Shown: positions 32,822 through 41,828 of the stretch, piece by piece | Position numbering within the stretch: position 1 is the stretch's first letter | How the letters are laid out: the number at the start of each line of letters is the position of its first letter | From: an uncultured Burkholderiaceae bacterium | GTDB taxonomy: Bacteria; Pseudomonadota; Gammaproteobacteria; Burkholderiales; Burkholderiaceae_B | NCBI GenBank assembly: GCA_934525625.1 | Contig: CAKSZL010000006.1 | Coordinates: forward strand, 113,490-177,489 | Direction of reading: 5' to 3' | Length of the DNA stretch: 64,000 bases | Notes under the pieces: generated by a model | The model's input: only the letters and a program-made list of their open reading frames with translations | The model's database searches: none | What the model was told of the DNA's origin: nothing | Position numbers and translations under genes: made by a program

Positions 32822-35269
32822 GTGATTGACAGGAAGACCCCCACTCCGCGCAAGGCGGTCGGCAGCCATTCGGCGACCGCCTTTTCAGCAGCCTTGTCCA
32901 GCTTGGCCGTTGCGCTTTCCCTGGCCTTGATGGCCGCGCCGCAGCCGGTGCGGGCGCAGGAAGCCGCCACGCAGATCAATATCCAACGGCAGTCACTCAG
33001 TGATGCGCTGTTGCAGCTTGGGCAGCAAACGTCGCTGCAATTCATCTATACGACTGATTTGGTACGGGAATATTCCGCGGAAGCTGTCAGTGGAAGGATG
33101 GCACCGGAGGAAGCCCTTCGTCAATTATTGGCTGGCACGGGAATCCAGTATTCGCGGGAGGGGAACACCATCAATCTTTGGAGGGCGGCGGAGACGACGC
33201 AATTAGCGCCAGTGACCGTGACCGGCTCCAACGATGGTATGACGGAAGGTACTGGTTCTTACACCACCAGTAGTTCCAGCACCGCGACCAAGCTCAACTT
33301 GTCTCTACGCGAAACACCGCAAACAGTGACTGTGGTGTCCAGGCAGAAAATGGATGATTTCGGGCTAACGACTGTCCATGACGTCCTTGAAAGTACCAGC
33401 GGAGTCAATTCTACGGATATAGGGCATGCCGGGCCTGAATACTATATTCGTGGATTCCTTGCACAAAGCCAATATGACGGGATACCAAATCCTATAGGAA
33501 TAGGCGACGGAAATCGTGCCGCCACACCAGACACGGCGTTCCTTGATAAGGTTGAGATACTGCAAGGCGCTTCGGGGCTAATGTCAGGGGCTGGAGAACC
33601 TGGGGGCACAATCAATTTGATTCGGAAACGGCCAACTAGAGAACTACAAAGTCGGGTCGAAGCCTCTGTTGGGTCATGGGACCAAAAACGATTAGTAGGT
33701 GACATTTCGGGCTCGTTGACCGAGTCCGAACGAGTAAGAGGTCGACTAGTAGCCGCATGGAACGATGAAAATTCGTATTCCGACTATGTTTTCAAGAATA
33801 GAAAAGGTCTTTACGGCATCGTAGAAGCTGACTTGACCGATACGACTACAGTCGGCTTTAGCTTAATGTACCAAAAAGATAAGTTCAATGGTTTTTACGG
33901 CGTTCCGATGGGGCCTGGAGGGGAAGATTTAGGACTATCGAGATCCAGTTTTTTCGGAATTGGAAACGCTGAAAGCGATCGAGAAAGTACTATTTATTCA
34001 TTCAATATTGACCAGGAACTTCCAGCCAGTTGGACGCTAAAAGCAAACTACACACATGCCGACACGGATGTCAATATGGTTAGCTCTTATCTCGAACCAA
34101 CAACGATTTCTGGGCTTGACATGACTACAGGTGACGGCTTGGTTTTAGCAAGAGCATTGATGGAAAGGGAGTTCTCTTCCGATGCATTTGATGTATATGC
34201 TAGCGGCCCTTTTGATCTTTTCGGTAGAGACCATGAGCTAGTCCTGGGAGGATCCTATTCAAAAATGAAGGACCGGCAACGTTTAACGCCACGTATTACT
34301 TCAGCGATAAATGTCTATGATTTTAACCCCGGGAGTCTTTATAGCCCTGCGCCAAATTTTCCAGAATGGCCTGATGAAAATGAGACCGAACAAAGTGGTA
34401 TCTATGCAGCAACGCGTCTCAACATATCAAATCGGTTCAAGGTAATTCTCGGTTCTCGCCTTAGTTGGTACGAATACGCAAGAGCCGGCACTCAAAACCA
34501 GAAAGAGAGCTCCATTCTTTCACCATACGGCGGCTTGCTTTATGACATTGATGATAACCACACTGTATACGCAAGCTATTCCGATATTTTCAAACCACAA
34601 AGCTATTTGACCGTTGACGGTGGCACCGTCGATCCACTAATCGGGAAAAACTATGAAATCGGGCTCAAAAGCGAACTCTATGACGGACGCTTAAATTTCT
34701 CTGCGGCTATATTTAGACTTGAGCAAAAAAATATTGCGGAGCAAGTTCCTAATATGGGACCAACCGATTGCTTTGGCAGTCGCTGCTACACAGCATCAGG
34801 ACTAATCGTCAGTAATGGTTTGGATTTGGGTCTTAACGGTGAGTTGTCTCATGGCTGGCAGATTGGATTAGGCTATACCTACGTTCAAAGCGAATACGGA
34901 AACGGTGATAGAAAGGGAGAGTCTTATCGTACGTATCTTCCCAAACATAGTTTTCGCGCTTACACCAGCTATCGCATTCCCGAATCTAGCTGGACGGTGG
35001 GTGGTGATATTCGAGTTCAAAGCAGAATTTATGTTTCAGGAGAAAGTCTTTCAGGAGAAAATTCCCATGTCCAGCAAGGGGGGTACGCCTTGTTTGGATT
35101 AATGGCAAGATATCAGTTCAATAAACAAGCTGAAGTGATTTTGAACGTAAACAACCTTTTTGATCGTCGTTACTATGACACAATTAGCAGAGATCCCGTT
35201 GGATCATGGATGGAAAATTTCTTTGGGGCTCCACGTAATTTCGCAATCAATCTGAAGTATGCCTTTTGA
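32822..35269 (+). CDS. TonB-dependent siderophore receptor with STN signalling domain (FpvA-like)
   Basis: An 815-residue outer-membrane transducer: signal peptide (about residues 28-43), STN domain (INIQRQSLSDALLQLGQQTSLQFIYTTDLVREYSAEAVSGRMAPEEALRQLLAGTGI), TonB box (LAPVTVTGSN), plug (RETPQTVTVVSRQKMDDFGL, VEILQGASGLMSGAGEPGGTINLIRKRPT) and a barrel ending NLKYAF. The LMSGAGEPGGTINLIRKRP motif is typical of ferripyoverdine/hydroxamate receptors. The start is GTG 32822. From about 33.3 kb the DNA becomes markedly AT-richer than the STN part and the regulatory genes, suggesting a barrel swap. Ligand: a ferric siderophore made by other bacteria, not identified. Confidence 0.9.
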   Translation: MIDRKTPTPRKAVGSHSATAFSAALSSLAVALSLALMAAPQPVRAQEAATQINIQRQSLSDALLQLGQQTSLQFIYTTDLVREYSAEAVSGRMAPEEALRQLLAGTGIQYSREGNTINLWRAAETTQLAPVTVTGSNDGMTEGTGSYTTSSSSTATKLNLSLRETPQTVTVVSRQKMDDFGLTTVHDVLESTSGVNSTDIGHAGPEYYIRGFLAQSQYDGIPNPIGIGDGNRAATPDTAFLDKVEILQGASGLMSGAGEPGGTINLIRKRPTRELQSRVEASVGSWDQKRLVGDISGSLTESERVRGRLVAAWNDENSYSDYVFKNRKGLYGIVEADLTDTTTVGFSLMYQKDKFNGFYGVPMGPGGEDLGLSRSSFFGIGNAESDRESTIYSFNIDQELPASWTLKANYTHADTDVNMVSSYLEPTTISGLDMTTGDGLVLARALMEREFSSDAFDVYASGPFDLFGRDHELVLGGSYSKMKDRQRLTPRITSAINVYDFNPGSLYSPAPNFPEWPDENETEQSGIYAATRLNISNRFKVILGSRLSWYEYARAGTQNQKESSILSPYGGLLYDIDDNHTVYASYSDIFKPQSYLTVDGGTVDPLIGKNYEIGLKSELYDGRLNFSAAIFRLEQKNIAEQVPNMGPTDCFGSRCYTASGLIVSNGLDLGLNGELSHGWQIGLGYTYVQSEYGNGDRKGESYRTYLPKHSFRAYTSYRIPESSWTVGGDIRVQSRIYVSGESLSGENSHVQQGGYALFGLMARYQFNKQAEVILNVNNLFDRRYYDTISRDPVGSWMENFFGAPRNFAINLKYAF

Positions 35270-35286
35270 TTCGACGCGTAGATGGT

Positions 35287-36912
35287 ATGGCTGAATTACA
35301 GCGCCATGCATTAGCTCTAGGTCTATCGAGCCAATTAATGAAATCGCATTTTCGTCAAAATATGGCGTGGTTGCACACGTGGGGCAGTCTGCTCATCGGA
35401 TGGCTGTTGTTCTTTATTTTTGTGACAGGAACCGCATCTTACTTCTTAGTGGATATTAATCGTTGGATGAAACCAGAGCTTCCTATAGAGGTTCGATTTC
35501 ATCAAAGCTCTCAAGGGCAGCAAGTCGAATGGATGCTCGACTTGCTTGCCGAGCGAGCACCACATGCCAATATCTGGCAGATTAAGTTGCCTCATGCTCA
35601 AAATCATCCAGACAATGTAGCCAGCCGGATCCATTTACTGGCGCGGTCGTTTCCAGGAGGCCAGACTTGGCATTTTGATCCATTAACCGGGAAAGAGATC
35701 CTACCTGCGGAAGTACGTGCCACTGAAGGAGGGGTGGCTTTCCGCCGTCTGCATCACCAGTTTCATTACATGGACGTTTGGGCTGGTATCTACCTAGCGG
35801 GTCTCTGTGCCTTCCTGGCCCTGGGGTCGGTGGTTACTGGTGTGATCGTACACAAAAAAATTTTCAAGGATTTCTTCACTTTTCGTCCCGGTAAAGGACA
35901 ACGAAGCTGGTTGGATTTTCACAACGTCAGCAGCGTCATGGCTCTTCCGTTTTTCGTCATGATTCTCTATACGGGCTTGGTCTATTACAGCCAGCACTAC
36001 CTGCCTGTTCCTGAAAGCGTGGTGAAGCGCTATGAAACAGCACAGCCTATTAGAACAGCTGAAATCCCTATAGAACAACGCCCTCAAATACCGATGGAGG
36101 ACGTTATCTCGAAGGCAGAGTCAGTGTTCGGGCGGGGTGCGGTGGGCCAGATTATGGTCAGGAGGTTGGAAGATCAGGGTCTGGTCGTCGATGCTTTGCG
36201 CCCACACGGCGCCGAACTTACGCGAGTGCTGTCCGACTCCACTGCGGTGCGTTTCGATGCAATGAATGGCGAGCGTCTTGCCGTCATTGGTGGGCAAGAT
36301 GTGGGCGTAGCTTGGTACCTTACACTTGTTTCTCTACACGAGGCTTGGTACGCCAACTATCCTTTGCGTTGGCTGCATTTCCTGTCCGGCTTGCTTGGCT
36401 GCGTGATGATAGCCACTGGCCTTGTACTCTGGGTGGTCAAGCGCCGCGAGAAACACGCAAGGCGCGGCGACGCTTCTTGGGGTGTCAGTCTGGTAGCAAG
36501 TATCAATATCGCAGTTCTTGCCGGCTTGCCCGTAGCAGTAGCCGCTTTCTTCTGGGCCAACCGTCTGCTGCCGGTGAATATGGCCGAGCGTGCCGCGTGG
36601 GAACTGGATGTAATGTTCATCACCTGGGGGTGGTTGTTCTTTTATGCTGCTTTGCGTCCAGAGAAGCGCGCCTGGGTCGAAATACTTTGGATGGCAGCAA
36701 CGGCTTACGCGCTCATCCCCCTTGTCAATGCGTTGACTACGGATCGGCACCTGGGCGTGACCATCCCTGCTGGAGACTGGCCGCTGGCAGGCTTTGACTT
36801 CACTATGCTCGGTTTTGGGGTCTTGTTTGCCGCCATCGCGTGGAAGCTAGGTCGGCGCTGGTTCTGGCAAGCTCAGCGGCTTAAACCTCGACTAAAAGAG
36901 ATCGGTGCATGA
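35287..36912 (+). CDS. PepSY membrane protein, FpvG-like ferrisiderophore reductase
   Basis: A 541-residue PepSY inner-membrane protein (MKSHFRQNMAWLHTWGSLLIGWLLFFIFVTGTASYF at the N-terminus; HHQFHYMDVWAGIYLAGL; LVSLHEAWYANYPLRWLHFLSGLLGCVMIATGLVLWV near the C-terminus). FpvG of Pseudomonas, of the same type and order, reduces ferripyoverdine iron in the periplasm. Paired histidines in the helices could coordinate heme or metal. It overlaps the receptor end if TTG 35266 is used; ATG 35287 is chosen and ATG 35338 (MKSHF) is also possible. The first part is AT-richer, with a return to high GC by about 36.6 kb. Confidence 0.82.
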   Translation: MAELQRHALALGLSSQLMKSHFRQNMAWLHTWGSLLIGWLLFFIFVTGTASYFLVDINRWMKPELPIEVRFHQSSQGQQVEWMLDLLAERAPHANIWQIKLPHAQNHPDNVASRIHLLARSFPGGQTWHFDPLTGKEILPAEVRATEGGVAFRRLHHQFHYMDVWAGIYLAGLCAFLALGSVVTGVIVHKKIFKDFFTFRPGKGQRSWLDFHNVSSVMALPFFVMILYTGLVYYSQHYLPVPESVVKRYETAQPIRTAEIPIEQRPQIPMEDVISKAESVFGRGAVGQIMVRRLEDQGLVVDALRPHGAELTRVLSDSTAVRFDAMNGERLAVIGGQDVGVAWYLTLVSLHEAWYANYPLRWLHFLSGLLGCVMIATGLVLWVVKRREKHARRGDASWGVSLVASINIAVLAGLPVAVAAFFWANRLLPVNMAERAAWELDVMFITWGWLFFYAALRPEKRAWVEILWMAATAYALIPLVNALTTDRHLGVTIPAGDWPLAGFDFTMLGFGVLFAAIAWKLGRRWFWQAQRLKPRLKEIGA

Positions 36913-37229
36913 TCCAATCTTCGTCCATCCCGACGATAAATCCAACGTTGCGTCACCGCTTGGGTGTGGCCTCCCGCGTACTGGCAGCGACCGTTGGCGG
37001 CTACGCGCTGACGACGGCGCTGACCACGCTACTGCTGGTGGCGTTTATGTCCTTCCCTGAAATCCAGATCCGGATTATCGCGCTCAGGCCTGGTGTTTTG
37101 ATCGGTATTCCCATACTGCTCTGGGTCTTCCATGCGCGTAGCGCGGTTCGTGCCTGGCTGTGGCTGGCGATCTGGACGGGTGCTGCCTCGTTGCTGTGTT
37201 GGTGGCTGCTTGTCGGAGCTTCAGCATGA
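36909..37229 (+). CDS. DUF3649 membrane protein, FpvH-like
   Basis: A 106-residue protein with about three TM segments (ALTTALTTLLLVAFMSFP, GVLIGIPILLWVFHA, WLWLAIWTGAASLLCWWLLVG), matching DUF3649, the family next to PepSY reductases in siderophore operons (FpvH of Pseudomonas). It overlaps the PepSY gene (ATGA) and the next gene (ATGA), so translation is coupled. It probably forms part of the reductase complex. Confidence 0.75.
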   Translation: MIQSSSIPTINPTLRHRLGVASRVLAATVGGYALTTALTTLLLVAFMSFPEIQIRIIALRPGVLIGIPILLWVFHARSAVRAWLWLAIWTGAASLLCWWLLVGASA

Positions 37230-38110
37230 TGCCGCAGCTAGCCTCTATTTGGTATCTATTCGTGTTTGCATTGAACCTATGTGGCTTTGCCTTGCTGGCC
37301 CTGTCCACTGACCGCGAGGGCGAGGTATTGCTTGGCCGCCGCGCCTTCGCTCGGCAACGTCTCGCTTTCCGGCTGTTGGGCTTTGCTCTGCTGGTCTGGA
37401 CCCAGTGGCTGTGCATGAAAGCGTGGCTGCCTGCCTTCGGCGCGGTTATGTGGTTTGGCTGGTTGACGGTCGCAGCGGTCGCCCTGGTTCTCACCATCAC
37501 CTACTGGCCGTGGAGGCCAAAACAGGCGCCGCGTCGTGCACGCCTTCCATCGCCGCAGAACCAGCATCAAGATTACGGTGATTCAAAGGTTGGGGTTCAT
37601 TCACGTGCCAGGGTTGGGTTGCGCCACTTGGCATGTGCGACGGGCGCTGCCGCGCTCATCGTCATCCCTGTTCTGCTGGGCATCAAACTGTGGAAGGCGC
37701 CAGCCACAAGCATCCAGCGCGCCGATGCCCTGCACGGTCAAATCGGCCCGTGGTTCTATGTGCTGGCGGAAAGCAACCTGCGGGCGCCCAAGCGCACGCC
37801 CAACGGCGTATTCATCAAGGCTTTCGAGTTGCGGCTGTCATGCCCCGATTCATTCACCGATGTGGCGTGCGAATCGGGGATCGGGCTAGTTTATTTAAGA
37901 GTCCGCAAACCACGCAACCTGCGCACGGCGGGCAACCTTTTCATCGGTTCACCGTGGCGCCGTGAGGTCGAGATTGCGATACCGCCCGGCACAACGCTTG
38001 ATGACCAGATCTGGCTCACTATCCAGGCCACTGATGGTCAGGTGTACCACACTGGTTTGAACATTGGCGAGCTGTCCCCTGCAACCGCTAATTTCATTAA
38101 GGATAAATAA
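37226..38110 (+). CDS. DUF3325 membrane protein (FpvJ-like) with C-terminal extension
   Basis: A 294-residue protein. The first ~100 residues are DUF3325 (SIWYLFVFALNLCGFALLALSTDREG...FRLLGFALLVWTQWLCMKAW), the FpvJ family, normally about 100 residues. After a Pro/Arg/Gln-rich linker comes another TM (AALIVIPVLLGIKLW) and a ~150-residue periplasmic part (ALHGQIGPWFYVLAE...VYLRVRKPRNLR...) of unknown fold. This is a fusion relative to standalone FpvJ and may add a binding or docking function. Start ATG 37226 overlaps the previous stop. Confidence 0.75.
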   Translation: MMPQLASIWYLFVFALNLCGFALLALSTDREGEVLLGRRAFARQRLAFRLLGFALLVWTQWLCMKAWLPAFGAVMWFGWLTVAAVALVLTITYWPWRPKQAPRRARLPSPQNQHQDYGDSKVGVHSRARVGLRHLACATGAAALIVIPVLLGIKLWKAPATSIQRADALHGQIGPWFYVLAESNLRAPKRTPNGVFIKAFELRLSCPDSFTDVACESGIGLVYLRVRKPRNLRTAGNLFIGSPWRREVEIAIPPGTTLDDQIWLTIQATDGQVYHTGLNIGELSPATANFIKDK

Positions 38111-38460
38111 TGATGATAGATGCTCCTCCACCTACTGCTTTTCCCCTCAAGTTATTATGCGCCGCGGGAGTTGCCGCGATGCTCGGGTTCTCATCGTCAG
38201 CCTGGGCCCACTTGCCGGTCGCACAATGCAAGGTCGAAGGCCCGCAAGTGGTCTGCAAGGGCGGTTTCTCCGATGGCTCGGGAGCCGTCGGCGTACCCAT
38301 TGAAGTGTTGGACTACAACGATAATATCCTGGTGGAAGGCAGGCTGGATGAACGCTCCGAATTCCGTTTCGATCTGCCTGAGGACGACTTCTATGTGTTC
38401 ATGAATGCCGGGGTTGGGCACACGGTCGAATTGGATAAATCCGATATCGAGGGGCTGTGA
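38110..38460 (+). CDS. Exported beta-rich protein resembling NikL-type metal-transport accessory
   Basis: A 116-residue protein with a signal sequence (KLLCAAGVAAMLGFSSSAWA) and a carboxypeptidase-like beta domain (VEVLDYNDNILVEGRLDERSEFRFDLPEDDFYVFMNAGVGHTVELD). The pattern matches small accessory proteins of nickel/cobalt ECF transporters (NikL-like), with a terminal GH-type motif. It sits between FpvJ-like and the efflux genes, so it could be a periplasmic metal handler. Assignment is by motif resemblance. Confidence 0.6.
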   Translation: MMIDAPPPTAFPLKLLCAAGVAAMLGFSSSAWAHLPVAQCKVEGPQVVCKGGFSDGSGAVGVPIEVLDYNDNILVEGRLDERSEFRFDLPEDDFYVFMNAGVGHTVELDKSDIEGL

Positions 38461-38645
38461 TGCTGGCAACCATATCCATTCAAGCTATCCGTCATCGCTT
38501 AGGGCTTCTCAGTGCGCTTGCTGTTTGTACGCTTGCGGCGGCCTGCGCCACCGTCCTGAAGCGGCCCGACAACGCGCAGCGTCCAGCTTATCGCGCCGAC
38601 GGCACGGAAAGCGTGGCACGCATTGATTTAAACGCGCGTCCGTAG
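38460..38645 (+). CDS. Small lipoprotein of unknown function
   Basis: A 61-residue protein with a lipobox (LAVCTLAAAC, Cys near residue 29) followed by a short polar tail. It overlaps the previous stop by 1 bp (TGATG). Small lipoproteins like this occur beside efflux operons. No function is recognised. Confidence 0.55.
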   Translation: MLATISIQAIRHRLGLLSALAVCTLAAACATVLKRPDNAQRPAYRADGTESVARIDLNARP

Positions 38646-38666
38646 CGCTTCGGGAGTCGTTGTCGC

Positions 38667-39845
38667 ATGTCGTTGTTTTCCCGGAGGTCCACCGCACGCT
38701 GGCTGTTTATCATCATTGGTTTGGCCTTGTTGGCGTTGCTGCTTTGGTGGACGCTCTGGCGCACCCATAATGTGATCGAAACAGAACCGGTGCGGCGCGG
38801 TAATCTGGAATTGTCCGTGTCCGCCCTGGGTAACGTGCAGCCCCATCGCTATGTGGATATCGGCGCTCAGGTGTCCGGCCAGATCAAACACATTGCCGTC
38901 AATGTCGGCGATGCCGTGACCAAGGGCGACCTGCTGGTCGAGATTGATCCCGCCATCCAGTTGGCGGCGGTCAATGCGGATCGCGCCAGGCTGGACAGTC
39001 TGCGCGCCCAGTTGGCCGAGCAGGAAGCCGAACGCGAACTGGCCGGCCACAAGGCCGTTCGTCAGCAACGGCTGCATCGCCAGGAAGCGACCAGCATTGA
39101 AACCTTGCAGGATGCGCAAGCCCAATTGCGCGTGGCCCAGGCGCGCGTCGCCAACCTGAAAGCGCAGATCGCCGGCGCGCAGTCCACGCTGGAAGGCAAT
39201 GAAGCGCTGCTCGGCTACACGCGAATCTATGCGCCGATGGACGGCACGGTGATCACGCTGGAGGCGCGGGAAGGCCAGACCCTGAACGCGACCTACCAGA
39301 CCCCCACCTTGCTGCGCTTGGCCGATCTGACACGCATGACCGTCTGGACCGACGTGTCGGAAGCGGACGTGGGCCGTATCCGCTCCGACATGCCGGTCTA
39401 TTTTACGACCTTGGGGCTGTTGACCGAACAGGGCGAAATCCGCCGCTGGGACAGCCGGCTGCGCCAGGTCCTGCCCGCGCCGCCCACCAAAACCACTGAG
39501 CCGGCGGGCGAGTCGGCCAAAGCGAGCAAGGCTGTCACCTATACCGCCGTGTTCGATGTCGATAACGCTGATGGTGCATTGATGCCGCAGATGAGCGCCC
39601 GCGTGTTCTTTGTTCAGAACCACGTCAACGATGTGCTGCTGGCGCCCTTGTCCGCCTTGACGCCTGGCGACCGCGAAGATGCGTTCTCGGCTCAGGTCCT
39701 GGCGAACGATCAGTTGCAACGGCGACAGGTTTCGCTGGGTGTACGGGATCGTTTGCATGCCGAGGTCTTGGCGGGATTGGAAGAAAACGACGCACTGGTC
39801 ATTGGCGTATCCGAGCAGAGCGGTTCGCAGAGGTTGCGATGGTAG
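38667..39845 (+). CDS. Periplasmic adaptor of MacAB/PvdRT-type efflux (PvdR-like)
   Basis: A 392-residue HlyD-family adaptor: N-terminal anchor (LFIIIGLALLALLLWWT), lipoyl/hairpin region (VSALGNVQPHRYVDIGAQVSGQIKHIAVNVGDAVTKGDLLVEIDP, then a coiled-coil rich in LRAQLAEQEAERELAGHKAVRQQ) and a C-terminal barrel. It partners the ATPase-permease and the outer-membrane factor directly downstream. In Pseudomonas, PvdRT-OpmQ recycles pyoverdine after iron release; the same gene set in a siderophore-uptake block suggests the same use. Confidence 0.88.
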   Translation: MSLFSRRSTARWLFIIIGLALLALLLWWTLWRTHNVIETEPVRRGNLELSVSALGNVQPHRYVDIGAQVSGQIKHIAVNVGDAVTKGDLLVEIDPAIQLAAVNADRARLDSLRAQLAEQEAERELAGHKAVRQQRLHRQEATSIETLQDAQAQLRVAQARVANLKAQIAGAQSTLEGNEALLGYTRIYAPMDGTVITLEAREGQTLNATYQTPTLLRLADLTRMTVWTDVSEADVGRIRSDMPVYFTTLGLLTEQGEIRRWDSRLRQVLPAPPTKTTEPAGESAKASKAVTYTAVFDVDNADGALMPQMSARVFFVQNHVNDVLLAPLSALTPGDREDAFSAQVLANDQLQRRQVSLGVRDRLHAEVLAGLEENDALVIGVSEQSGSQRLRW

Positions 39846-41818
39846 GCGATGCGCAATCCGATACACCGCTGATTGAATTGAGCGAAATCCGCAAGCAGTA
39901 CGGCGGCCGGGACGGTGCGCCCGCCGTTGAAGTGCTGCATGGGATTTCTCTGACGCTTCAGGCCGGCGAGTTCGTCGCCATCGTCGGCGCCTCGGGTTCG
40001 GGCAAGTCCACCCTGATGCACATCCTGGGCTGCCTGGACAAACCCACATCGGGCAGCTACCACTTTGCGGGCCGCGACGTGGCCGGGATGTCGGTGGATG
40101 AACTGGCTCGGCTGCGCCGCGAAGCTTTTGGGTTCGTGTTTCAGGGCTATCACCTGATCCCGACTCTGGATGTTTCGCACAATATCCAAATGCCGGCGAC
40201 CTATGCGGGCATGCCCGCCGACAGACGCGCCGCTCGTGTCTCGGGCTTGTTGAATCGACTAGGCCTGGCCGACAAGGCCGGCTTTCGGCCCACACAACTG
40301 TCGGGCGGCCAACAGCAGCGCGTATCGATTGCACGCGCCCTGATGAATGGCGGCCAAGTGATCCTGGCCGACGAACCCACCGGGGCGCTGGACAGCCACA
40401 GCGGCGCTCAGGTCATGGCCTTGCTGCATGAACTGGCCGAGGCCGGACATACCGTGATTCTGATTACGCATGACGACAAGGTGGCCGCGCAGGCGCGGCG
40501 CATCGTGCGCATCAGTGATGGGGCCGTTGTGCAGGATACGGGATTGTCGGGATTGGGTGCTGGCGCACGTGCAGGAACACTGCCGCCCGCCGCTCCCCGG
40601 TTTACAGGGGACGACGTTCCGTCATGGCTTGGCGACACCCGAGCAACCTTGACCGGTGCCTGGCGCGCCCTCTGGGTCAATCGTTTTCGGACGCTGCTGA
40701 CTCTGCTCAGCTTCATCATTGGCGTCACAGCGGTCATCGTGCTGGTGGCCGTGGGTCAAGGCAGCAACGAGAAACTGCTGCAACAGATTGCGCTATACGG
40801 TACGCACCGGATGTACGTGGTGCCCGATGTCGAGCAGGCAACCGGCATGCAGGGCGAGTTTACCGAGCATGATGCGCAGGTAATTGCCCAGGTGCCCAAC
40901 GTTCGAATCGCCATGCCTTTCCTGAGCGAGTCGGCCCTGTTGCGCGCAGGAGGTGAAACGTTCTCTTCGAATGTATGGGGCGTCACCGCTGACGCGCGCG
41001 ACATCTTGAACTGGCGCGTGCGTCACGGCGTGTTCTTCACATCCGCAGATGATGAGGCGCTTGCACCCGTCATCGTCCTGGGCAAAGCGGCTCGGGAGCG
41101 GCTGTTTCCCGATACCCATCCCAGACAGGTGATGGGCCAGTACATTTTGCTGGACAACATGCCGTTTCGGGTGATCGGTGAGATGGAGGAAAAAGGCCTG
41201 ATCAGCGGCAATAGCAGCGACGACGATCTGGCGCTGATTCCTTACTCCACGGCCAGCCGGCGGGTGTACGGCAAGCCCCAATTGGACTACGTGTCCGTGA
41301 TGGTGCAGAACCTGAATAGTCTGGATCAAACGGTGGCCGACATCAACGAGGCGTTGTATCGCGCACGCCGTACGGATGACTTTCGGGTCATCAACAGCGC
41401 CGCCCAAGTCCAGGGTAGAAAAGAGGTGTTGCGCCAGCAGACCATGCTTCTGGCTTTGATCGCCGGTATTTCGCTGGTGGTCGGTGGCCTCGGCGTGATG
41501 AATATCATGCTGATGAGCGTCAAGGAGCGCACACGCGAGATCGGCATCCGCATGGCCACGGGCGCGCGCCAGCGCGATATTCGCCGCCAATTTTTGAGCG
41601 AGGCCGTGGTGGTGTCGGTCACGGGCGGCGTGGCCGGCGTTGTCATCGGGCTGGCCATCGGCGCCGTGCTGATCTTATGGAATGTTCCGGTGATCTTTTC
41701 TGTCCGCGCCATGCTGCTGGCCTTTGGCTGCGCGCTGGCCACAGGACTGATCTTCGGGATCATGCCGGCACGGCAAGCAGCTCGGCTCGATCCGGTCGTG
41801 GCCTTGATGGGGGAATGA
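39839..41818 (+). CDS. macB: MacB-type ABC transporter, ATPase fused to permease (PvdT-like)
   Basis: A 659-residue MacB-type half-transporter: N-terminal NBD with Walker A GASGSGKS, signature LSGGQQQR and Walker [13 protein letters not shown], then a MacB periplasmic core and four TM segments ([58 protein letters not shown]). It works with the adaptor and TolC-type gene. Overlaps the adaptor gene by 7 bp. PvdT is the nearest functional analogue by context; macrolide export (MacB) is the alternative. Confidence 0.9.
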   Translation: MVGDAQSDTPLIELSEIRKQYGGRDGAPAVEVLHGISLTLQAGEFVAIVGASGSGKSTLMHILGCLDKPTSGSYHFAGRDVAGMSVDELARLRREAFGFVFQGYHLIPTLDVSHNIQMPATYAGMPADRRAARVSGLLNRLGLADKAGFRPTQLSGGQQQRVSIARALMNGGQVILADEPTGALDSHSGAQVMALLHELAEAGHTVILITHDDKVAAQARRIVRISDGAVVQDTGLSGLGAGARAGTLPPAAPRFTGDDVPSWLGDTRATLTGAWRALWVNRFRTLLTLLSFIIGVTAVIVLVAVGQGSNEKLLQQIALYGTHRMYVVPDVEQATGMQGEFTEHDAQVIAQVPNVRIAMPFLSESALLRAGGETFSSNVWGVTADARDILNWRVRHGVFFTSADDEALAPVIVLGKAARERLFPDTHPRQVMGQYILLDNMPFRVIGEMEEKGLISGNSSDDDLALIPYSTASRRVYGKPQLDYVSVMVQNLNSLDQTVADINEALYRARRTDDFRVINSAAQVQGRKEVLRQQTMLLALIAGISLVVGGLGVMNIMLMSVKERTREIGIRMATGARQRDIRRQFLSEAVVVSVTGGVAGVVIGLAIGAVLILWNVPVIFSVRAMLLAFGCALATGLIFGIMPARQAARLDPVVALMGE

Positions 41819-41828
41819 TATGTGGGAC

